Of a DNA stretch of 64,000 bases, positions 18,251 to 26,806 are shown one piece after another. The stretch comes from Verrucomicrobiales bacterium (GTDB lineage Bacteria; Verrucomicrobiota; Verrucomicrobiia; Verrucomicrobiales; DEV007). The position numbers and the translations under genes were made by a program. Under the pieces are notes generated by a model. The model did not search any database, was not told where the DNA came from, and was given only the letters and a program-made list of their open reading frames with translations. The stretch is from the NCBI GenBank assembly GCA_002698785.1, contig PAAG01000059.1:310001-374000 (forward strand). Reading direction: 5' to 3'. Position 1 is the stretch's first letter, and every line of letters starts with the position of its first letter.

Positions 18251-18348
18251 TTGCAGATTTTTCCTAACGCTTTACCCTCTGTCAACCTGAGTAGTCACTG
18301 ACTGCAGACGGGTTTAGGTGAGGTGAAACTCCTGACTGAAAAAAATTA

Positions 18349-18427
18349 AGCCGAGGTGCCTCGTGAGAGGAAGGGTTCCATGATCCCTCAGCCCGAAAGC
18401 TGCACCCCGGCTGGGTTATATGCACCC
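18349..18427 (+). ncRNA. Candidate structured RNA with a compact four-way junction
   Basis: In the 321-bp gap before the regulator gene, an outer stem (18349-18358 with 18403-18412, nine pairs and one A-C mismatch) encloses three adjoining hairpins: CCUC-GUGA-GAGG (18359-18370, GNRA loop), AGGG/CCCU (18372-18375 with 18385-18388, nine-nt loop) and CAGC-CCGAAA-GCUG (18389-18402). A further GGGU...ACCC hairpin follows at 18413-18427. I could not match it to a riboswitch class I know. It could be a riboswitch leader of the regulator at 18572 or, read on the other strand, of the esterase at 18250. Predicted by eye only. Confidence 0.35.
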
Positions 18428-18571
18428 GTGTTTGCCAACAGAGGAATAAAGAGTATCGGGCTTTGGCTAAGAATACGCTTGTTTATTGTGGGAATTTTCT
18501 TCACAATTTAAGTAAATTTCAGGCTGGGCATTACTCACTTTGTAGATTGAGAAAATTCTTCTGTACAGGCC

Positions 18572-19735
18572 ATGTCAAATGTTGCCCTCCTCTTCCCTTA
18601 CTTGGAATATTCAAACGAAATCGTTGAAGGAATCATTGGTGAACTTGAAGAGAATGCCCCCTTCACGCCTCTCCGAATTCAATTTCATCCTGATCACGCT
18701 CCCCTCGTGCCGGATGACATACAAGGCATCATCGGGCTGACTTCCCAGAATTTGAGCTGGCTCCCGCCCCTCCTGAAGAGAGACATTCCCTACATCAATT
18801 GCGGCACAGACCTCCTTGAAGTCGAAAACGTATTGAGCGTCTACGTTGACCAGAATATCGCAAGTTCTGCAGCACTCGAGCATTTCAAAAAAGCAGGATT
18901 GAGGAGGGTCTACTTTGCTTGCTACCAAATGGAGAACCGATTCGGTATCATTCGAAAGGCACTCTTTTTTCAGGAGTCTGCGAGGGAGTCTGGATTAAAA
19001 ACCGGCCTTCTTGAAATCAAAGGAGAAGACCCGCACTCGAACCCGAAATACCTACTCGATGGCCATCCAACGAAGGCTGTCGAAAAGCTACTCAAAGATC
19101 TTCCGCGTCCGTCAGGCATCTTCTGTGAAGACGATCTCGCTGCATTGATGATTCAAAATGCAGCAATCTCTCTCGGCCTCCGCGTCCCAACGGATATCGC
19201 CATTCTAGGATATGGAAACCAGCTCATCGGCAGGTTCGGAAAACATTCCATTTCAACATTTCCCACCGGGGGAGAAAGAGTAGGAAGAATTGCTACCCAC
19301 CTTATGCACGAGTGGCTGAGCACCGGAAGTCAGCCGAAGGCTCCGGCCCCGCTTGCTCCGATGTCCGTAATCGTGCGAGACAGCACCGGCGGGACAGCTC
19401 GAAGTCTGGACTTGGAGCGAGTTCGCAGGCGAATCGAGAAGGAGGCCTGTCGAGGTTTGGTGATCGACGAACTTTGCACTATGGCAGGAGTAAGTCGAAA
19501 AACGCTGATCTCTCGGTATCGAGATGCGTTTGGAGAAACCCCGTCTGAGGCAATTCGTCGGCTTCGCTTCGACCGAGCTCGACAGCTACTCCTGGAACCC
19601 GACCCGCATCGCCTCGCAAATATCGCAAGCGAATGCGGATTCTCTTCGTTGACCAGCTTTACAAACTTTTTTACACGACAGGCAGGAGTACCGCCTCGCG
19701 AATATCAAAAGACAATTCGGAAGGAAACGGCTTGA
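18572..19735 (+). CDS. AraC-family transcriptional regulator with LacI-type sensor domain (XylR-like)
   Basis: 387 residues. Residues 1-265 form a periplasmic-binding-protein-like sensor (DDIQGIIGLT, GLRRVYFACYQMENRF, GIFCEDDLAALMIQNAA, VPTDIAILGYGNQ), as in E. coli XylR. Residues about 285-385 are an AraC/HTH_18 DNA-binding domain with two helix-turn-helix units (IDELCTMAGVSRKTLISRYR; LANIASECGFSSLTSFTNFF). Such regulators bind a sugar and activate catabolic genes. The nearest candidate target is the divergent acetylesterase; the sugar importer and sulfatase 4-8 kb away are others. No strong ribosome-binding site is visible. Confidence 0.9.
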   Translation: MSNVALLFPYLEYSNEIVEGIIGELEENAPFTPLRIQFHPDHAPLVPDDIQGIIGLTSQNLSWLPPLLKRDIPYINCGTDLLEVENVLSVYVDQNIASSAALEHFKKAGLRRVYFACYQMENRFGIIRKALFFQESARESGLKTGLLEIKGEDPHSNPKYLLDGHPTKAVEKLLKDLPRPSGIFCEDDLAALMIQNAAISLGLRVPTDIAILGYGNQLIGRFGKHSISTFPTGGERVGRIATHLMHEWLSTGSQPKAPAPLAPMSVIVRDSTGGTARSLDLERVRRRIEKEACRGLVIDELCTMAGVSRKTLISRYRDAFGETPSEAIRRLRFDRARQLLLEPDPHRLANIASECGFSSLTSFTNFFTRQAGVPPREYQKTIRKETA

Positions 19736-19783
19736 GGTAAGCGGCATCTGTAATGCGTCTTCCAGCAAATGCTGGTGCCTTCT

Positions 19784-20599
19784 TCACGGCTTCATAAGGA
19801 ATCGGCAACTCATCTCAGATTTCATCCAGTCGACATTTTCCGTTAGCGTATCTCCCTCAATTAAGAACACGGGACTGGCGGATTCCGCTTCTCCAGACAT
19901 CTCTAATTCCGCGTGATCGGTCATGTAATCGATAACGTCGAGAAATCGATCGAACATGGGAGAATCGGCTCCTTCTGCGCGCTTCTTCTCCACCAGCCTG
20001 ATCTGACTTTTTCGAAAGCCTTCCCGGAACTTTTTCCCATTCCATTTCAGATAAGCCGGATCGTTCAGAATCGAATTCAGATCATTTATGTACCGCTCTT
20101 GGTCGCGTGCAGTGATCTTCAACTTCAGTGATTCTCCATTCTGATACCCTTGCCAAGTCCCCTCAACAGGCTCCATCTCGTAGGTCGATGAGTGCTCGTA
20201 TGCCGCTCCCTCTTCAGCTTCGGACAACTCGTGCCTCACCTCGGCTTTCAAAAAGATTTTCCCTTCAAATTCGGAGACCGTGACTCGTGAGTACGAGTTC
20301 TCACCGGGTTCGCTGCGGTCTTCCTTCCCATAAGGCAATTTCACCTCTCCCTGGTTCATCTGGTGAACAACCTCTCCGTCAAAATCCTCCGATACTTTCT
20401 CGAAGTATCGAGATCCATCTTTCCTCTCGTAAATTGTCTTCAAGTTCTTGAGGCTGATGGTGGACACGGCTGTTCCGAATCTCTCAGCCAGCACCGCAGC
20501 CATTTCCCTACGCTTCTCATTTCCGGACAAAGCCGAGACGGGTGCTCCGCATAAGGAAATGAGAATCCAGACATACCCAACAAATCGCCGATCAACCAT
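19784..20599 (-). CDS. Hypothetical secreted protein
   Basis: 271 residues from the ATG at 20599, chosen for a signal peptide (MVDRRFVGYVWILISLCGAPVSA); the frame is open to 20713 but that extension overlaps the divergent phosphatase region. The mature part is charged and soluble, with Glu/Lys-rich helices and no cysteine pattern or known motif. The C-terminal part has a helix rich in Lys/Arg (GFRKSQIRLVEKKRAEG). I recognise no family. It is probably periplasmic. Confidence 0.65.
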   Translation of the reverse strand: MVDRRFVGYVWILISLCGAPVSALSGNEKRREMAAVLAERFGTAVSTISLKNLKTIYERKDGSRYFEKVSEDFDGEVVHQMNQGEVKLPYGKEDRSEPGENSYSRVTVSEFEGKIFLKAEVRHELSEAEEGAAYEHSSTYEMEPVEGTWQGYQNGESLKLKITARDQERYINDLNSILNDPAYLKWNGKKFREGFRKSQIRLVEKKRAEGADSPMFDRFLDVIDYMTDHAELEMSGEAESASPVFLIEGDTLTENVDWMKSEMSCRFLMKP

Positions 20600-20717
20600 G
20601 GGAAAATTGAAACACGTTTCCAATACAGAAGAAAGAGAATAGCCAAAGGATCCCAGACAGGCCGAGAAACCACAAAGCGAGATTGCATCGTGGTCGACAT
20701 AGGCGAACGTCATTGCG

Positions 20718-21398
20718 ATGGCTCACCGACTCCTCGCCATAGGAGATATCCACGGACACTCCGTAGCACTCGACAGTTTGCTATCCGCAGTTCGACCCGA
20801 CGAGACCGATCAATTGGTCTTTCTTGGTGATTATGTGCACCGAGGCCCAGATTCCAAAGCGGTAATCGATCGCCTCATTCAGATCAACAGCACCTATAAT
20901 TCCATCTTCCTACGGGGCAACCACGACATCACCCTCCTAGAAGCTTGGCAGGGGAAAATAGACCTGACTACCTGGGAATATTTGGCAGACGAAGTTGGTT
21001 TGACGGGATATGACTCTGGCGAGATGGAGATTCCGTTTCACGCCGTTCCTGAAGCACACTGGCATTTTCTTGAATCTGCCTGCCGCGATTACTGGGAAAC
21101 CGACGACTATATTTTTGTCCATGGTGGAATCCCCGCATCGGTAAATCCCGCTGAAGCAGATCCCGATTACCTCTACTGGACCAAACTGAATTCAGCGGTT
21201 CGACCTCACGAATCCGGTCGAACTGTAATCTGCGGACATTCCTCCCAGGAGTCTGGAGAAATTGCAGACCTGGGCCACACCATTTGCATCGACACCGCAA
21301 TATCCAAAGAGAAATGGCTGACCTGTCTCTCTCTCGATACTTGGGATTATTGGCAGACCGATCCCGATGGGAATTTGCGAACAGGCCTATTGCGATGA
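20718..21398 (+). CDS. Metallophosphoesterase, PPP-type serine/threonine phosphatase-like
   Basis: 226 residues with the bacterial PPP/ApaH-like motif series: GDIHG (residues 8-12), GDYVHRG (where most members have GDxVDRG), RGNHD, FVHGG and CGHSS. The metal ligands Asp, His, Asp, Asn and His are all kept; only the second Asp of the GDxVDRG block is His. Members act as protein phosphatases or on diadenosine tetraphosphate and similar substrates. Cytoplasmic, no signal peptide. The following DUF4424-like gene begins 74 nt downstream. Confidence 0.87.
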   Translation: MAHRLLAIGDIHGHSVALDSLLSAVRPDETDQLVFLGDYVHRGPDSKAVIDRLIQINSTYNSIFLRGNHDITLLEAWQGKIDLTTWEYLADEVGLTGYDSGEMEIPFHAVPEAHWHFLESACRDYWETDDYIFVHGGIPASVNPAEADPDYLYWTKLNSAVRPHESGRTVICGHSSQESGEIADLGHTICIDTAISKEKWLTCLSLDTWDYWQTDPDGNLRTGLLR

Positions 21399-21472
21399 AA
21401 ACTCGATTTCCCGCACAACATCTGTCATCTTCTTGTGCCGCTGCTAAACGAAACGATCTGTCCATTCTTGAA

Positions 21473-22366
21473 ATGAAACCAAGATATTTCTCTCTCCTTT
21501 TCCTTCTACTCACTACCCCACTCTTCGCCAATGATGCTGCGATGAACGATGGCAACCTTGGACCTATTCCGCTCGGATGGACCTCGGGCCTTGAGAGTAT
21601 CATCCAGATGAAGGAAGAACACCTCGACATTCATTTCGGAATCGAAGAGTCAAAGGTAAAAGTCCGGTTCACTTTTGTCAGCCACAAGAAGAACGGCGTC
21701 GCGAAACAGAAACTGGGATTCCCAAACATGTCCCGCACAGAATCCGAATTTTTCCCCGTCGGACCGATTGAAAACCTCGTTACCAAGGTAAACGGCAAAG
21801 TGGTCGAATCCCCTCTCTTCGAGGGTTACTACGAAGAGAAAATCGACGACAACGGAAAGATCACCTATGAAGAAAGGCCAAAGCCTGCTGACCCCGACGT
21901 CCCCTTCTACAGTCGTGATGACATGGTCCGCCGCTATGCATGGTATATCCTGGATCTCGAATTCCCTCCCGGAGAAGAAGTGATTGTTGAAAGAGAATAC
22001 ACCTGCCCGTCAGGTACTTCGGCAATGTCCTATTCTTTCTTTATTTACGAGACCAGAACGGGTGGCGCCTGGCGGGGAGATATTGAGAAGCTTACGGCAA
22101 AAGTAACTTTCGACGACTCGGTTCGAAGAGACTTGATTGGTTTCGAGCCGAAAGATGGGTGGGTTCTGTCAGAGGATCGAGAATCAGCCTTGCTGGAATG
22201 GTCAAACTTCGAACCCCGCACTGATGATGATCGTCAATATTTCATGATCACTTCCATTGATCTCGAACGGGTAGAAAAACAGCATGCAGAGAGTCCAGAC
22301 CTTCCCTCCGTGGAGGAAGTGATCGCTACTTGGAGGAAAGAGTTCCAGCCCGAGAAAGCGGAGTAA
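21473..22366 (+). CDS. Secreted DUF4424-like protein
   Basis: 297 residues from the ATG at 21473, chosen for the signal peptide (MKPRYFSLLFLLLTTPLFA). The mature start is NDAAMNDGNLGPIPLG, followed by IQMKEEHLDIHFGIEESKVK and VRFTFVSHKK, an arrangement like DUF4424 proteins (a short Asn/Ser-rich start, then a strand describing a membrane-edge beta domain). A later conserved-looking block is VIVEREYTCPSGTSAMSYSF. The function of that family is unknown and the match here is by eye. Periplasmic or exported. Confidence 0.65.
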   Translation: MKPRYFSLLFLLLTTPLFANDAAMNDGNLGPIPLGWTSGLESIIQMKEEHLDIHFGIEESKVKVRFTFVSHKKNGVAKQKLGFPNMSRTESEFFPVGPIENLVTKVNGKVVESPLFEGYYEEKIDDNGKITYEERPKPADPDVPFYSRDDMVRRYAWYILDLEFPPGEEVIVEREYTCPSGTSAMSYSFFIYETRTGGAWRGDIEKLTAKVTFDDSVRRDLIGFEPKDGWVLSEDRESALLEWSNFEPRTDDDRQYFMITSIDLERVEKQHAESPDLPSVEEVIATWRKEFQPEKAE

Positions 22367-22383
22367 AAGTCGCTTTTCTCAAC

Positions 22384-23688
22384 TCAATTCTGCGCCACTT
22401 CCTGCTCCTCATCTGCGACGGTAAAGACCATCACTCTACGGTCGAGAGCGCGCAGATATTCGGCCGCTCTGGCCGGATTTTCAGCCTCGGCTTCCCCGTA
22501 GCCTACCGGAAGCAAACGGTTAGGATCGACACCCATGTCGACAAGATCCCGGGCAATCCTCTCAGCTCGCTCCTGGGAAAGCTCAAGATTGTTTCCATAG
22601 CCTCCTTCAGCTGACGCATGCCCCTCGATCACAAACTGTTCCTCTTTCAGTTCTTCTGACTGCATGGCTTCGGCCAGGTCGACGATAATGTCGTATGAGT
22701 AGGCGTCCGCCAGAGTGGTTTCACCTTGATCGAATAAGATATCGTCACGAGAAACGAGGGTATCCGTTTCCACCGCATAAGATACGGCGTAGGCGTTAGT
22801 GTCCTGGTAGGCATCAGGCAATGTTTCTGCGTAATGCGGTGCTGTTTCGCTATTGCTCAACTGATAAGAGCTTTTTGTGTATGGAGAAACTTCAACGCGA
22901 TTCAAACGATTCGAAGCGAGCAGAACAGGTGGTATCGCTCTGCGGGACGGATAGTATACGACTCGTCGATTTCCCTGATAAAAGTGCGGTGTACGATAAT
23001 GAGTGCGGCCATACCTATCGTCGTAATAGGGAGCATCATGGTAGGCGGCATCTCCACGAAATCGGCGGATCAGGTAATCCACGGAATTTTGCCTATCGAG
23101 ACGAGTTCGCCCTACCCGCCCGGCAGGCAGACGGTGAGTGCGATAATCGCCCGAGGTAAACTCTCCTGCCAGCGCCCCTACTGCCGCGCTTCCCAGGATA
23201 GTAAAAATCAAATCTTCTGCGTCGTTATCGTCATGAAAATGGCGAGCCCGTCTTCTGTAATTGTGCTGATTTCTCTCCCAATGATGATGGCCACGGTCAG
23301 CAAGGTAGTGGGACACATTTCTCTGTTGCCTGCGCTGAATCCGCTGACGCTGGTTCCTCTGACGCGCATAAGAGCGTGACCGATTGGATTTCCGTGTGTG
23401 AAGACGTTTCTTGTTGTTCCTGTGGTTTTTCGCGTGGTTCCGATTCCGGTTGGCGCGTCGCTTCTTTGCATGGGAATTCCCTCGACGATGAGCACGGTTC
23501 TTGGCGTAATTTCGCTTCTTGTTCGCACTCCTCCTCTTTTTCGGACGGTTGGCCCTTTTCGCCTTATTGGAGGCTTGCCTTGCGGCCTGGAGCCTGGGGT
23601 TCTTGTTTTTCTTTCCCTTGGTATACCCAGTTGCGAGTGTTCCAAACGGAAGGGTCAATAAAAGTAGGAGTGTAAGGGCGCGTCTCAT
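22384..23688 (-). CDS. OmpA-domain protein with a very basic low-complexity N-terminal region
   Basis: 434 residues. After a signal peptide (1-20) residues 21-150 are almost entirely Arg, Lys, Asn, His and Gln, and the next part is Tyr/Arg rich with a short glycine/alanine hydrophobic stretch (FTILGSAAVGALAGEF) at about 165-180. Residues about 345-425 form an OmpA-like peptidoglycan-binding domain (FVIEGHASAEGGYGNNLELS, QERAERIARDLVDMGVDPNR, LLPVGYGEAEAENPA, LDRRVMVF). It is likely a peptidoglycan- and outer-membrane-associated protein whose basic arm binds acidic polymers such as polysaccharide, LPS or nucleic acid (inference). Confidence 0.82.
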   Translation of the reverse strand: MRRALTLLLLLTLPFGTLATGYTKGKKNKNPRLQAARQASNKAKRANRPKKRRSANKKRNYAKNRAHRRGNSHAKKRRANRNRNHAKNHRNNKKRLHTRKSNRSRSYARQRNQRQRIQRRQQRNVSHYLADRGHHHWERNQHNYRRRARHFHDDNDAEDLIFTILGSAAVGALAGEFTSGDYRTHRLPAGRVGRTRLDRQNSVDYLIRRFRGDAAYHDAPYYDDRYGRTHYRTPHFYQGNRRVVYYPSRRAIPPVLLASNRLNRVEVSPYTKSSYQLSNSETAPHYAETLPDAYQDTNAYAVSYAVETDTLVSRDDILFDQGETTLADAYSYDIIVDLAEAMQSEELKEEQFVIEGHASAEGGYGNNLELSQERAERIARDLVDMGVDPNRLLPVGYGEAEAENPARAAEYLRALDRRVMVFTVADEEQEVAQN

Positions 23689-23888
23689 GTCGGGAAGTTT
23701 GTTGCTTGTCTCCCCAATAAGAGCGCAAGTGCCTTACCAGACTCGAACAAAACCCAACCAACACACTGGAATCCAGCAAGTTACCGACTATACAAACTGC
23801 ATTTTCAAGAGCCCTCAGTCAGTTCGCTATTGCAGCATGCAATTCGAAGCCAACGACAATTTATGCAGAATCCACCAATACTTTCCAA

Positions 23889-24332
23889 TCAGTCTAATCC
23901 CAGAGCAGCGTAGATCTCCCGCCAGTCGTCCAGATTATTCAGCATAATGGAGTCGAAAATCGGTGCATCGTCCGGCAAACCATTCTCCCCAAGCATTTTC
24001 GCGCGTGACTCTGGTGACTTCTTTCTTTCGATCACGATGGCATTCACCTTCTCGATATTCTCTGCCGAGGTATCGCTGTCCGGATGTTCTTTAATCCATT
24101 GCTCGAAAGCGAGATAGGAAGGTTTCTCAGCAAAAATATGTTCCCTCACCTCATCCGGATCGAGGCCCAACCCTTCAAGGATCATGTAATCGAATCCGGG
24201 GCCCGTAGCTTTGTAGCCCTCAGGAAGGCGACCACACGCAGCAAGGAGTGTTTTCAACCAGAGCCGAGGCAGGTGCTTCAACCCAAGCGGGCCTTCGGTT
24301 CCTGAGCTGACGGTGGGAACAATGGGATTCAT
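23889..24332 (-). CDS. DUF5069 domain-containing protein
   Basis: 147 residues, no signal peptide. The N-terminal part (LKHLPRLWLKTLLAACGRLPEGY) followed by GPGFDYMILEGLGLDPDEVR and the C-terminal LDDWREIYAALGLD are the pattern of DUF5069, a small family frequent in Verrucomicrobia and Planctomycetes with no known function. The ATG at 24332 is the natural start. Its neighbours (an OmpA-like protein and an esterase) give no clue to its role. Confidence 0.8.
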   Translation of the reverse strand: MNPIVPTVSSGTEGPLGLKHLPRLWLKTLLAACGRLPEGYKATGPGFDYMILEGLGLDPDEVREHIFAEKPSYLAFEQWIKEHPDSDTSAENIEKVNAIVIERKKSPESRAKMLGENGLPDDAPIFDSIMLNNLDDWREIYAALGLD

Positions 24333-24435
24333 GAAACTGACGTAACGGGAATCTCAAAAATTGAAAGAACCTTATCTCAAAATAAATGAAACTCTGACCG
24401 GCTCCCGATCCTCTCATTCCTATCCCCGCAGAGAT

Positions 24436-25203
24436 TTATTCGTCCATCATCTCTTTCACCTTCCCTTCGATCGCCTCAGCCCAGAGCTCATACCCGTGCG
24501 TATTGGGGTGCAGGAGGTCCGGCATGATCTCTTTCGACAGGGTACCGTCTTCTTCGAGAAACACGTCGTTAACGTCCATAAAAACGACTTTCTCACCGTC
24601 AGCAAGATTCTCGATCATTGCGTTGATCTTCTCGTTCTTTTGTCTCTTTGGGTCTTCTGGAGTCGCTCCCCGCGGAAAAATGGCGAGCAGGAGAATTTTC
24701 ATCTGAGGTTGCTTCTCCTGCAATACGCTTATGATCTCCGCGACACCATCTGCCGTTTCTTCTGCCGTGCTGGAATACACAGCACCGCCATGCTCGGACA
24801 TTTCACGTCCTTCATGACCGGTATTGTTCGTTCCAATCATCAGCACAGTGAGCTTGGGCTTCAATCCGTCATAGTTGCCATTCTCCAAACGCCAGAGAAT
24901 GTGCTCTGTCCGGTCACCACCAATGCCAAAGTTTGCCGCGCCAAGCGGAGCCCAGTATTTCTCCCAAACCTGCTTACCTTTTCCGCTCCAACCCTGGGTT
25001 ATGGAGTCGCCGAGGAAAACAAGAGGAGCCTCACCTTTCTGCGAAATCTCATTAAAAGACTCGTGCAGTTTCTCTTTCCCAGGATGAGGTGCCGGCGTGA
25101 GGGCCAAAGGCTTTTTCTTTTCATCCCCGATGGCAGCAGATGAGAAAGCTGCAAGGAGAACACAACAAGTGAGACCGCGAAAAAGAGTCGAGGGAGTTTT
25201 CAT
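24436..25203 (-). CDS. SGNH/GDSL hydrolase, PAF-acetylhydrolase-like
   Basis: 255 residues from the ATG at 25203, chosen for the signal peptide (MKTPSTLFRGLTCCVLLAAF); the frame is open further upstream without one. Catalytic blocks: VFLGDSITQGW (nucleophile Ser), FGIGGDRTEH (Gly), LMIGTNNTG (Asn) and DLLHPNTHGYELWAEAI (Asp/His). This is the PAF-acetylhydrolase-like subgroup common in PVC bacteria, often several copies per genome. It probably deacylates glycans or lipids outside the cytoplasm. Substrate unknown. Confidence 0.85.
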   Translation of the reverse strand: MKTPSTLFRGLTCCVLLAAFSSAAIGDEKKKPLALTPAPHPGKEKLHESFNEISQKGEAPLVFLGDSITQGWSGKGKQVWEKYWAPLGAANFGIGGDRTEHILWRLENGNYDGLKPKLTVLMIGTNNTGHEGREMSEHGGAVYSSTAEETADGVAEIISVLQEKQPQMKILLLAIFPRGATPEDPKRQKNEKINAMIENLADGEKVVFMDVNDVFLEEDGTLSKEIMPDLLHPNTHGYELWAEAIEGKVKEMMDE

Positions 25204-25307
25204 AATGCTAGAGAAGGTAACAGTGCCGGATTCGAATATCTTGTGCAATACCGAACACTTCTTAGAAGAAGGCGGGATTACGCAAGTCTCATCCCAACTC
25301 GATCGCC

Positions 25308-26804
25308 TCAATGCGAAAAATCCCCAGCGAGACGCAACTCGTCTACAAACCTTCTCATCTCAGCTTCTTTTTCTTTCCGGTCACGAACTCGCAACAAATA
25401 CGAAGGATGGACTGTCGCAATGATCTTCCCGCCGAAACCAACGTCATTCGGTCCCTTCACGACTCCGCGCTCTGACGGGATTCTAAAATCCTGACGAATC
25501 ACTGATTGGGCCGCCGTGTTACCCAAAGTGATGATGGTCGATGGCTGGATTTTTGCGATCTCTCCGAGGAGCCACGGACGACAGGCCTTCATCTCATTTC
25601 GATTTGCCTTATCGTGAAGCCTCTTTGGTCCTCTTCCTGACACGCTTCCTTTGGACGGCTTCCATTTGAAATGCTTCACCGCATTTGTGATATACAATTC
25701 CCCCCGACCAATCTCAGCCGCTGAAAGTGCATCATTCAACAGCTTTCCCGCTGGCCCGACGAATGGACGACCCGCAAGATCTTCCTGATCGCCCGGCTGC
25801 TCTCCGATAATCATGATCTCAGCATTCGGATTCCCTTCTCCAAACACTGTCTGCGTCGCCGACTCCCATAAGGGACAGGCTCGACAGCAGGATGCCATCT
25901 CTCTCCATTCATCAAGAGTGTAGGGTGCAATCGATCCCGGAACTTGTGAGAGTGTCAGTGACTCGTTACTCTCGTGCAAACCGTCTAAGTAAGAAGACTT
26001 CGGCCGGTCCTTCGGAGTCAAAGCGGTCCTGTCGACCATTTGGTTCACTCGATACGATGCACTGTTCGTAAGCTCTCGGATTAATGGGGCTTCCGGCAGA
26101 TTCTTCCAATATTTCACCGGCATTTCGGCGCGCATCGCATTGAGTTTCAGACGAGCAGGATTGAAAATATTTCGGTAATACGTTCGCCAGAGATCTTCCA
26201 ACTCATCGTCATCCGGCGCATAACTTTTCGAAACACCTTCGGTGAAATGCAGCTCTTTTCCATCCCAGTGCACGCACTTCTCCGGTGTGAGTATCGACCA
26301 GTCCATCCCCGTAAAGCGACCGCGAAAGAAACCAGCATTTCTCTCCACAATATGATGAAACGGCTCAAACCAGGAAACAAACTGCTCACGACCAGTCGCA
26401 GATTCACCGACCTTTCTGAAGCGGACAAAAGCTCGCATCTTGTGGCAATCGCGACGCACATCCTTTGCCATGGCATGAGCCCGTCGAATCTCACGATCCG
26501 TCTCGAGAGAAAGCAGATGCCTCTCCCCTCCACGACTAATCCGCCACGCCAGTGAATAGAGCAACGCCCATCTCTCTTCCTCCCGATGGCAGGCCACTGT
26601 CTCGGCTAAATCGAAAAATGCTTTAGGGATGCGAACGTGAGACCGATCTCGTTTCTCGCTTGCCTCGCCCATGTGAAACAATTCATCCTGACATGCTTCC
26701 CGAGAGCTCCAGAGAATCTCAGAAGGGGAAATCCCTTTCTGGAGAAATTCACGCGCCCGCGAGCGCCATGAGTCAAAGCTTTGCTCAATCGCTACAGAAA
26801 TCAT
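25308..26804 (-). CDS. DUF4130-UdgX fusion: uracil-DNA glycosylase-family DNA repair protein
   Basis: 498 residues from the ATG at 26804, which lies 2 nt after the radical SAM gene's stop. The N-terminal half (to about 265) fits the DUF4130 DNA-metabolism domain that often accompanies radical SAM repair proteins (AFFDLAETVACHREEERWAL; KMRAFVRFRK; FEPFHHIVERNAGFF). The C-terminal half is a UdgX/family 4-type uracil glycosylase: CRACPLW, MIIGEQPGDQEDLAGRPFVG, YITNAVKHFK, a KRLH loop matching the KRRIH loop whose His forms a covalent link to DNA in UdgX, and TVHPSYLLR. It is expected to excise or trap uracil in DNA, under SOS control with its neighbour. Confidence 0.87.
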   Translation of the reverse strand: MISVAIEQSFDSWRSRAREFLQKGISPSEILWSSREACQDELFHMGEASEKRDRSHVRIPKAFFDLAETVACHREEERWALLYSLAWRISRGGERHLLSLETDREIRRAHAMAKDVRRDCHKMRAFVRFRKVGESATGREQFVSWFEPFHHIVERNAGFFRGRFTGMDWSILTPEKCVHWDGKELHFTEGVSKSYAPDDDELEDLWRTYYRNIFNPARLKLNAMRAEMPVKYWKNLPEAPLIRELTNSASYRVNQMVDRTALTPKDRPKSSYLDGLHESNESLTLSQVPGSIAPYTLDEWREMASCCRACPLWESATQTVFGEGNPNAEIMIIGEQPGDQEDLAGRPFVGPAGKLLNDALSAAEIGRGELYITNAVKHFKWKPSKGSVSGRGPKRLHDKANRNEMKACRPWLLGEIAKIQPSTIITLGNTAAQSVIRQDFRIPSERGVVKGPNDVGFGGKIIATVHPSYLLRVRDRKEKEAEMRRFVDELRLAGDFSH

Positions 26805-26806
26805 CT

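Noticed and set aside
18486-18506. Possible operator ttgtg...cacaa before the AraC-type regulator
   Set aside because: Arms match for only five bases with an uneven centre; chance is likely.
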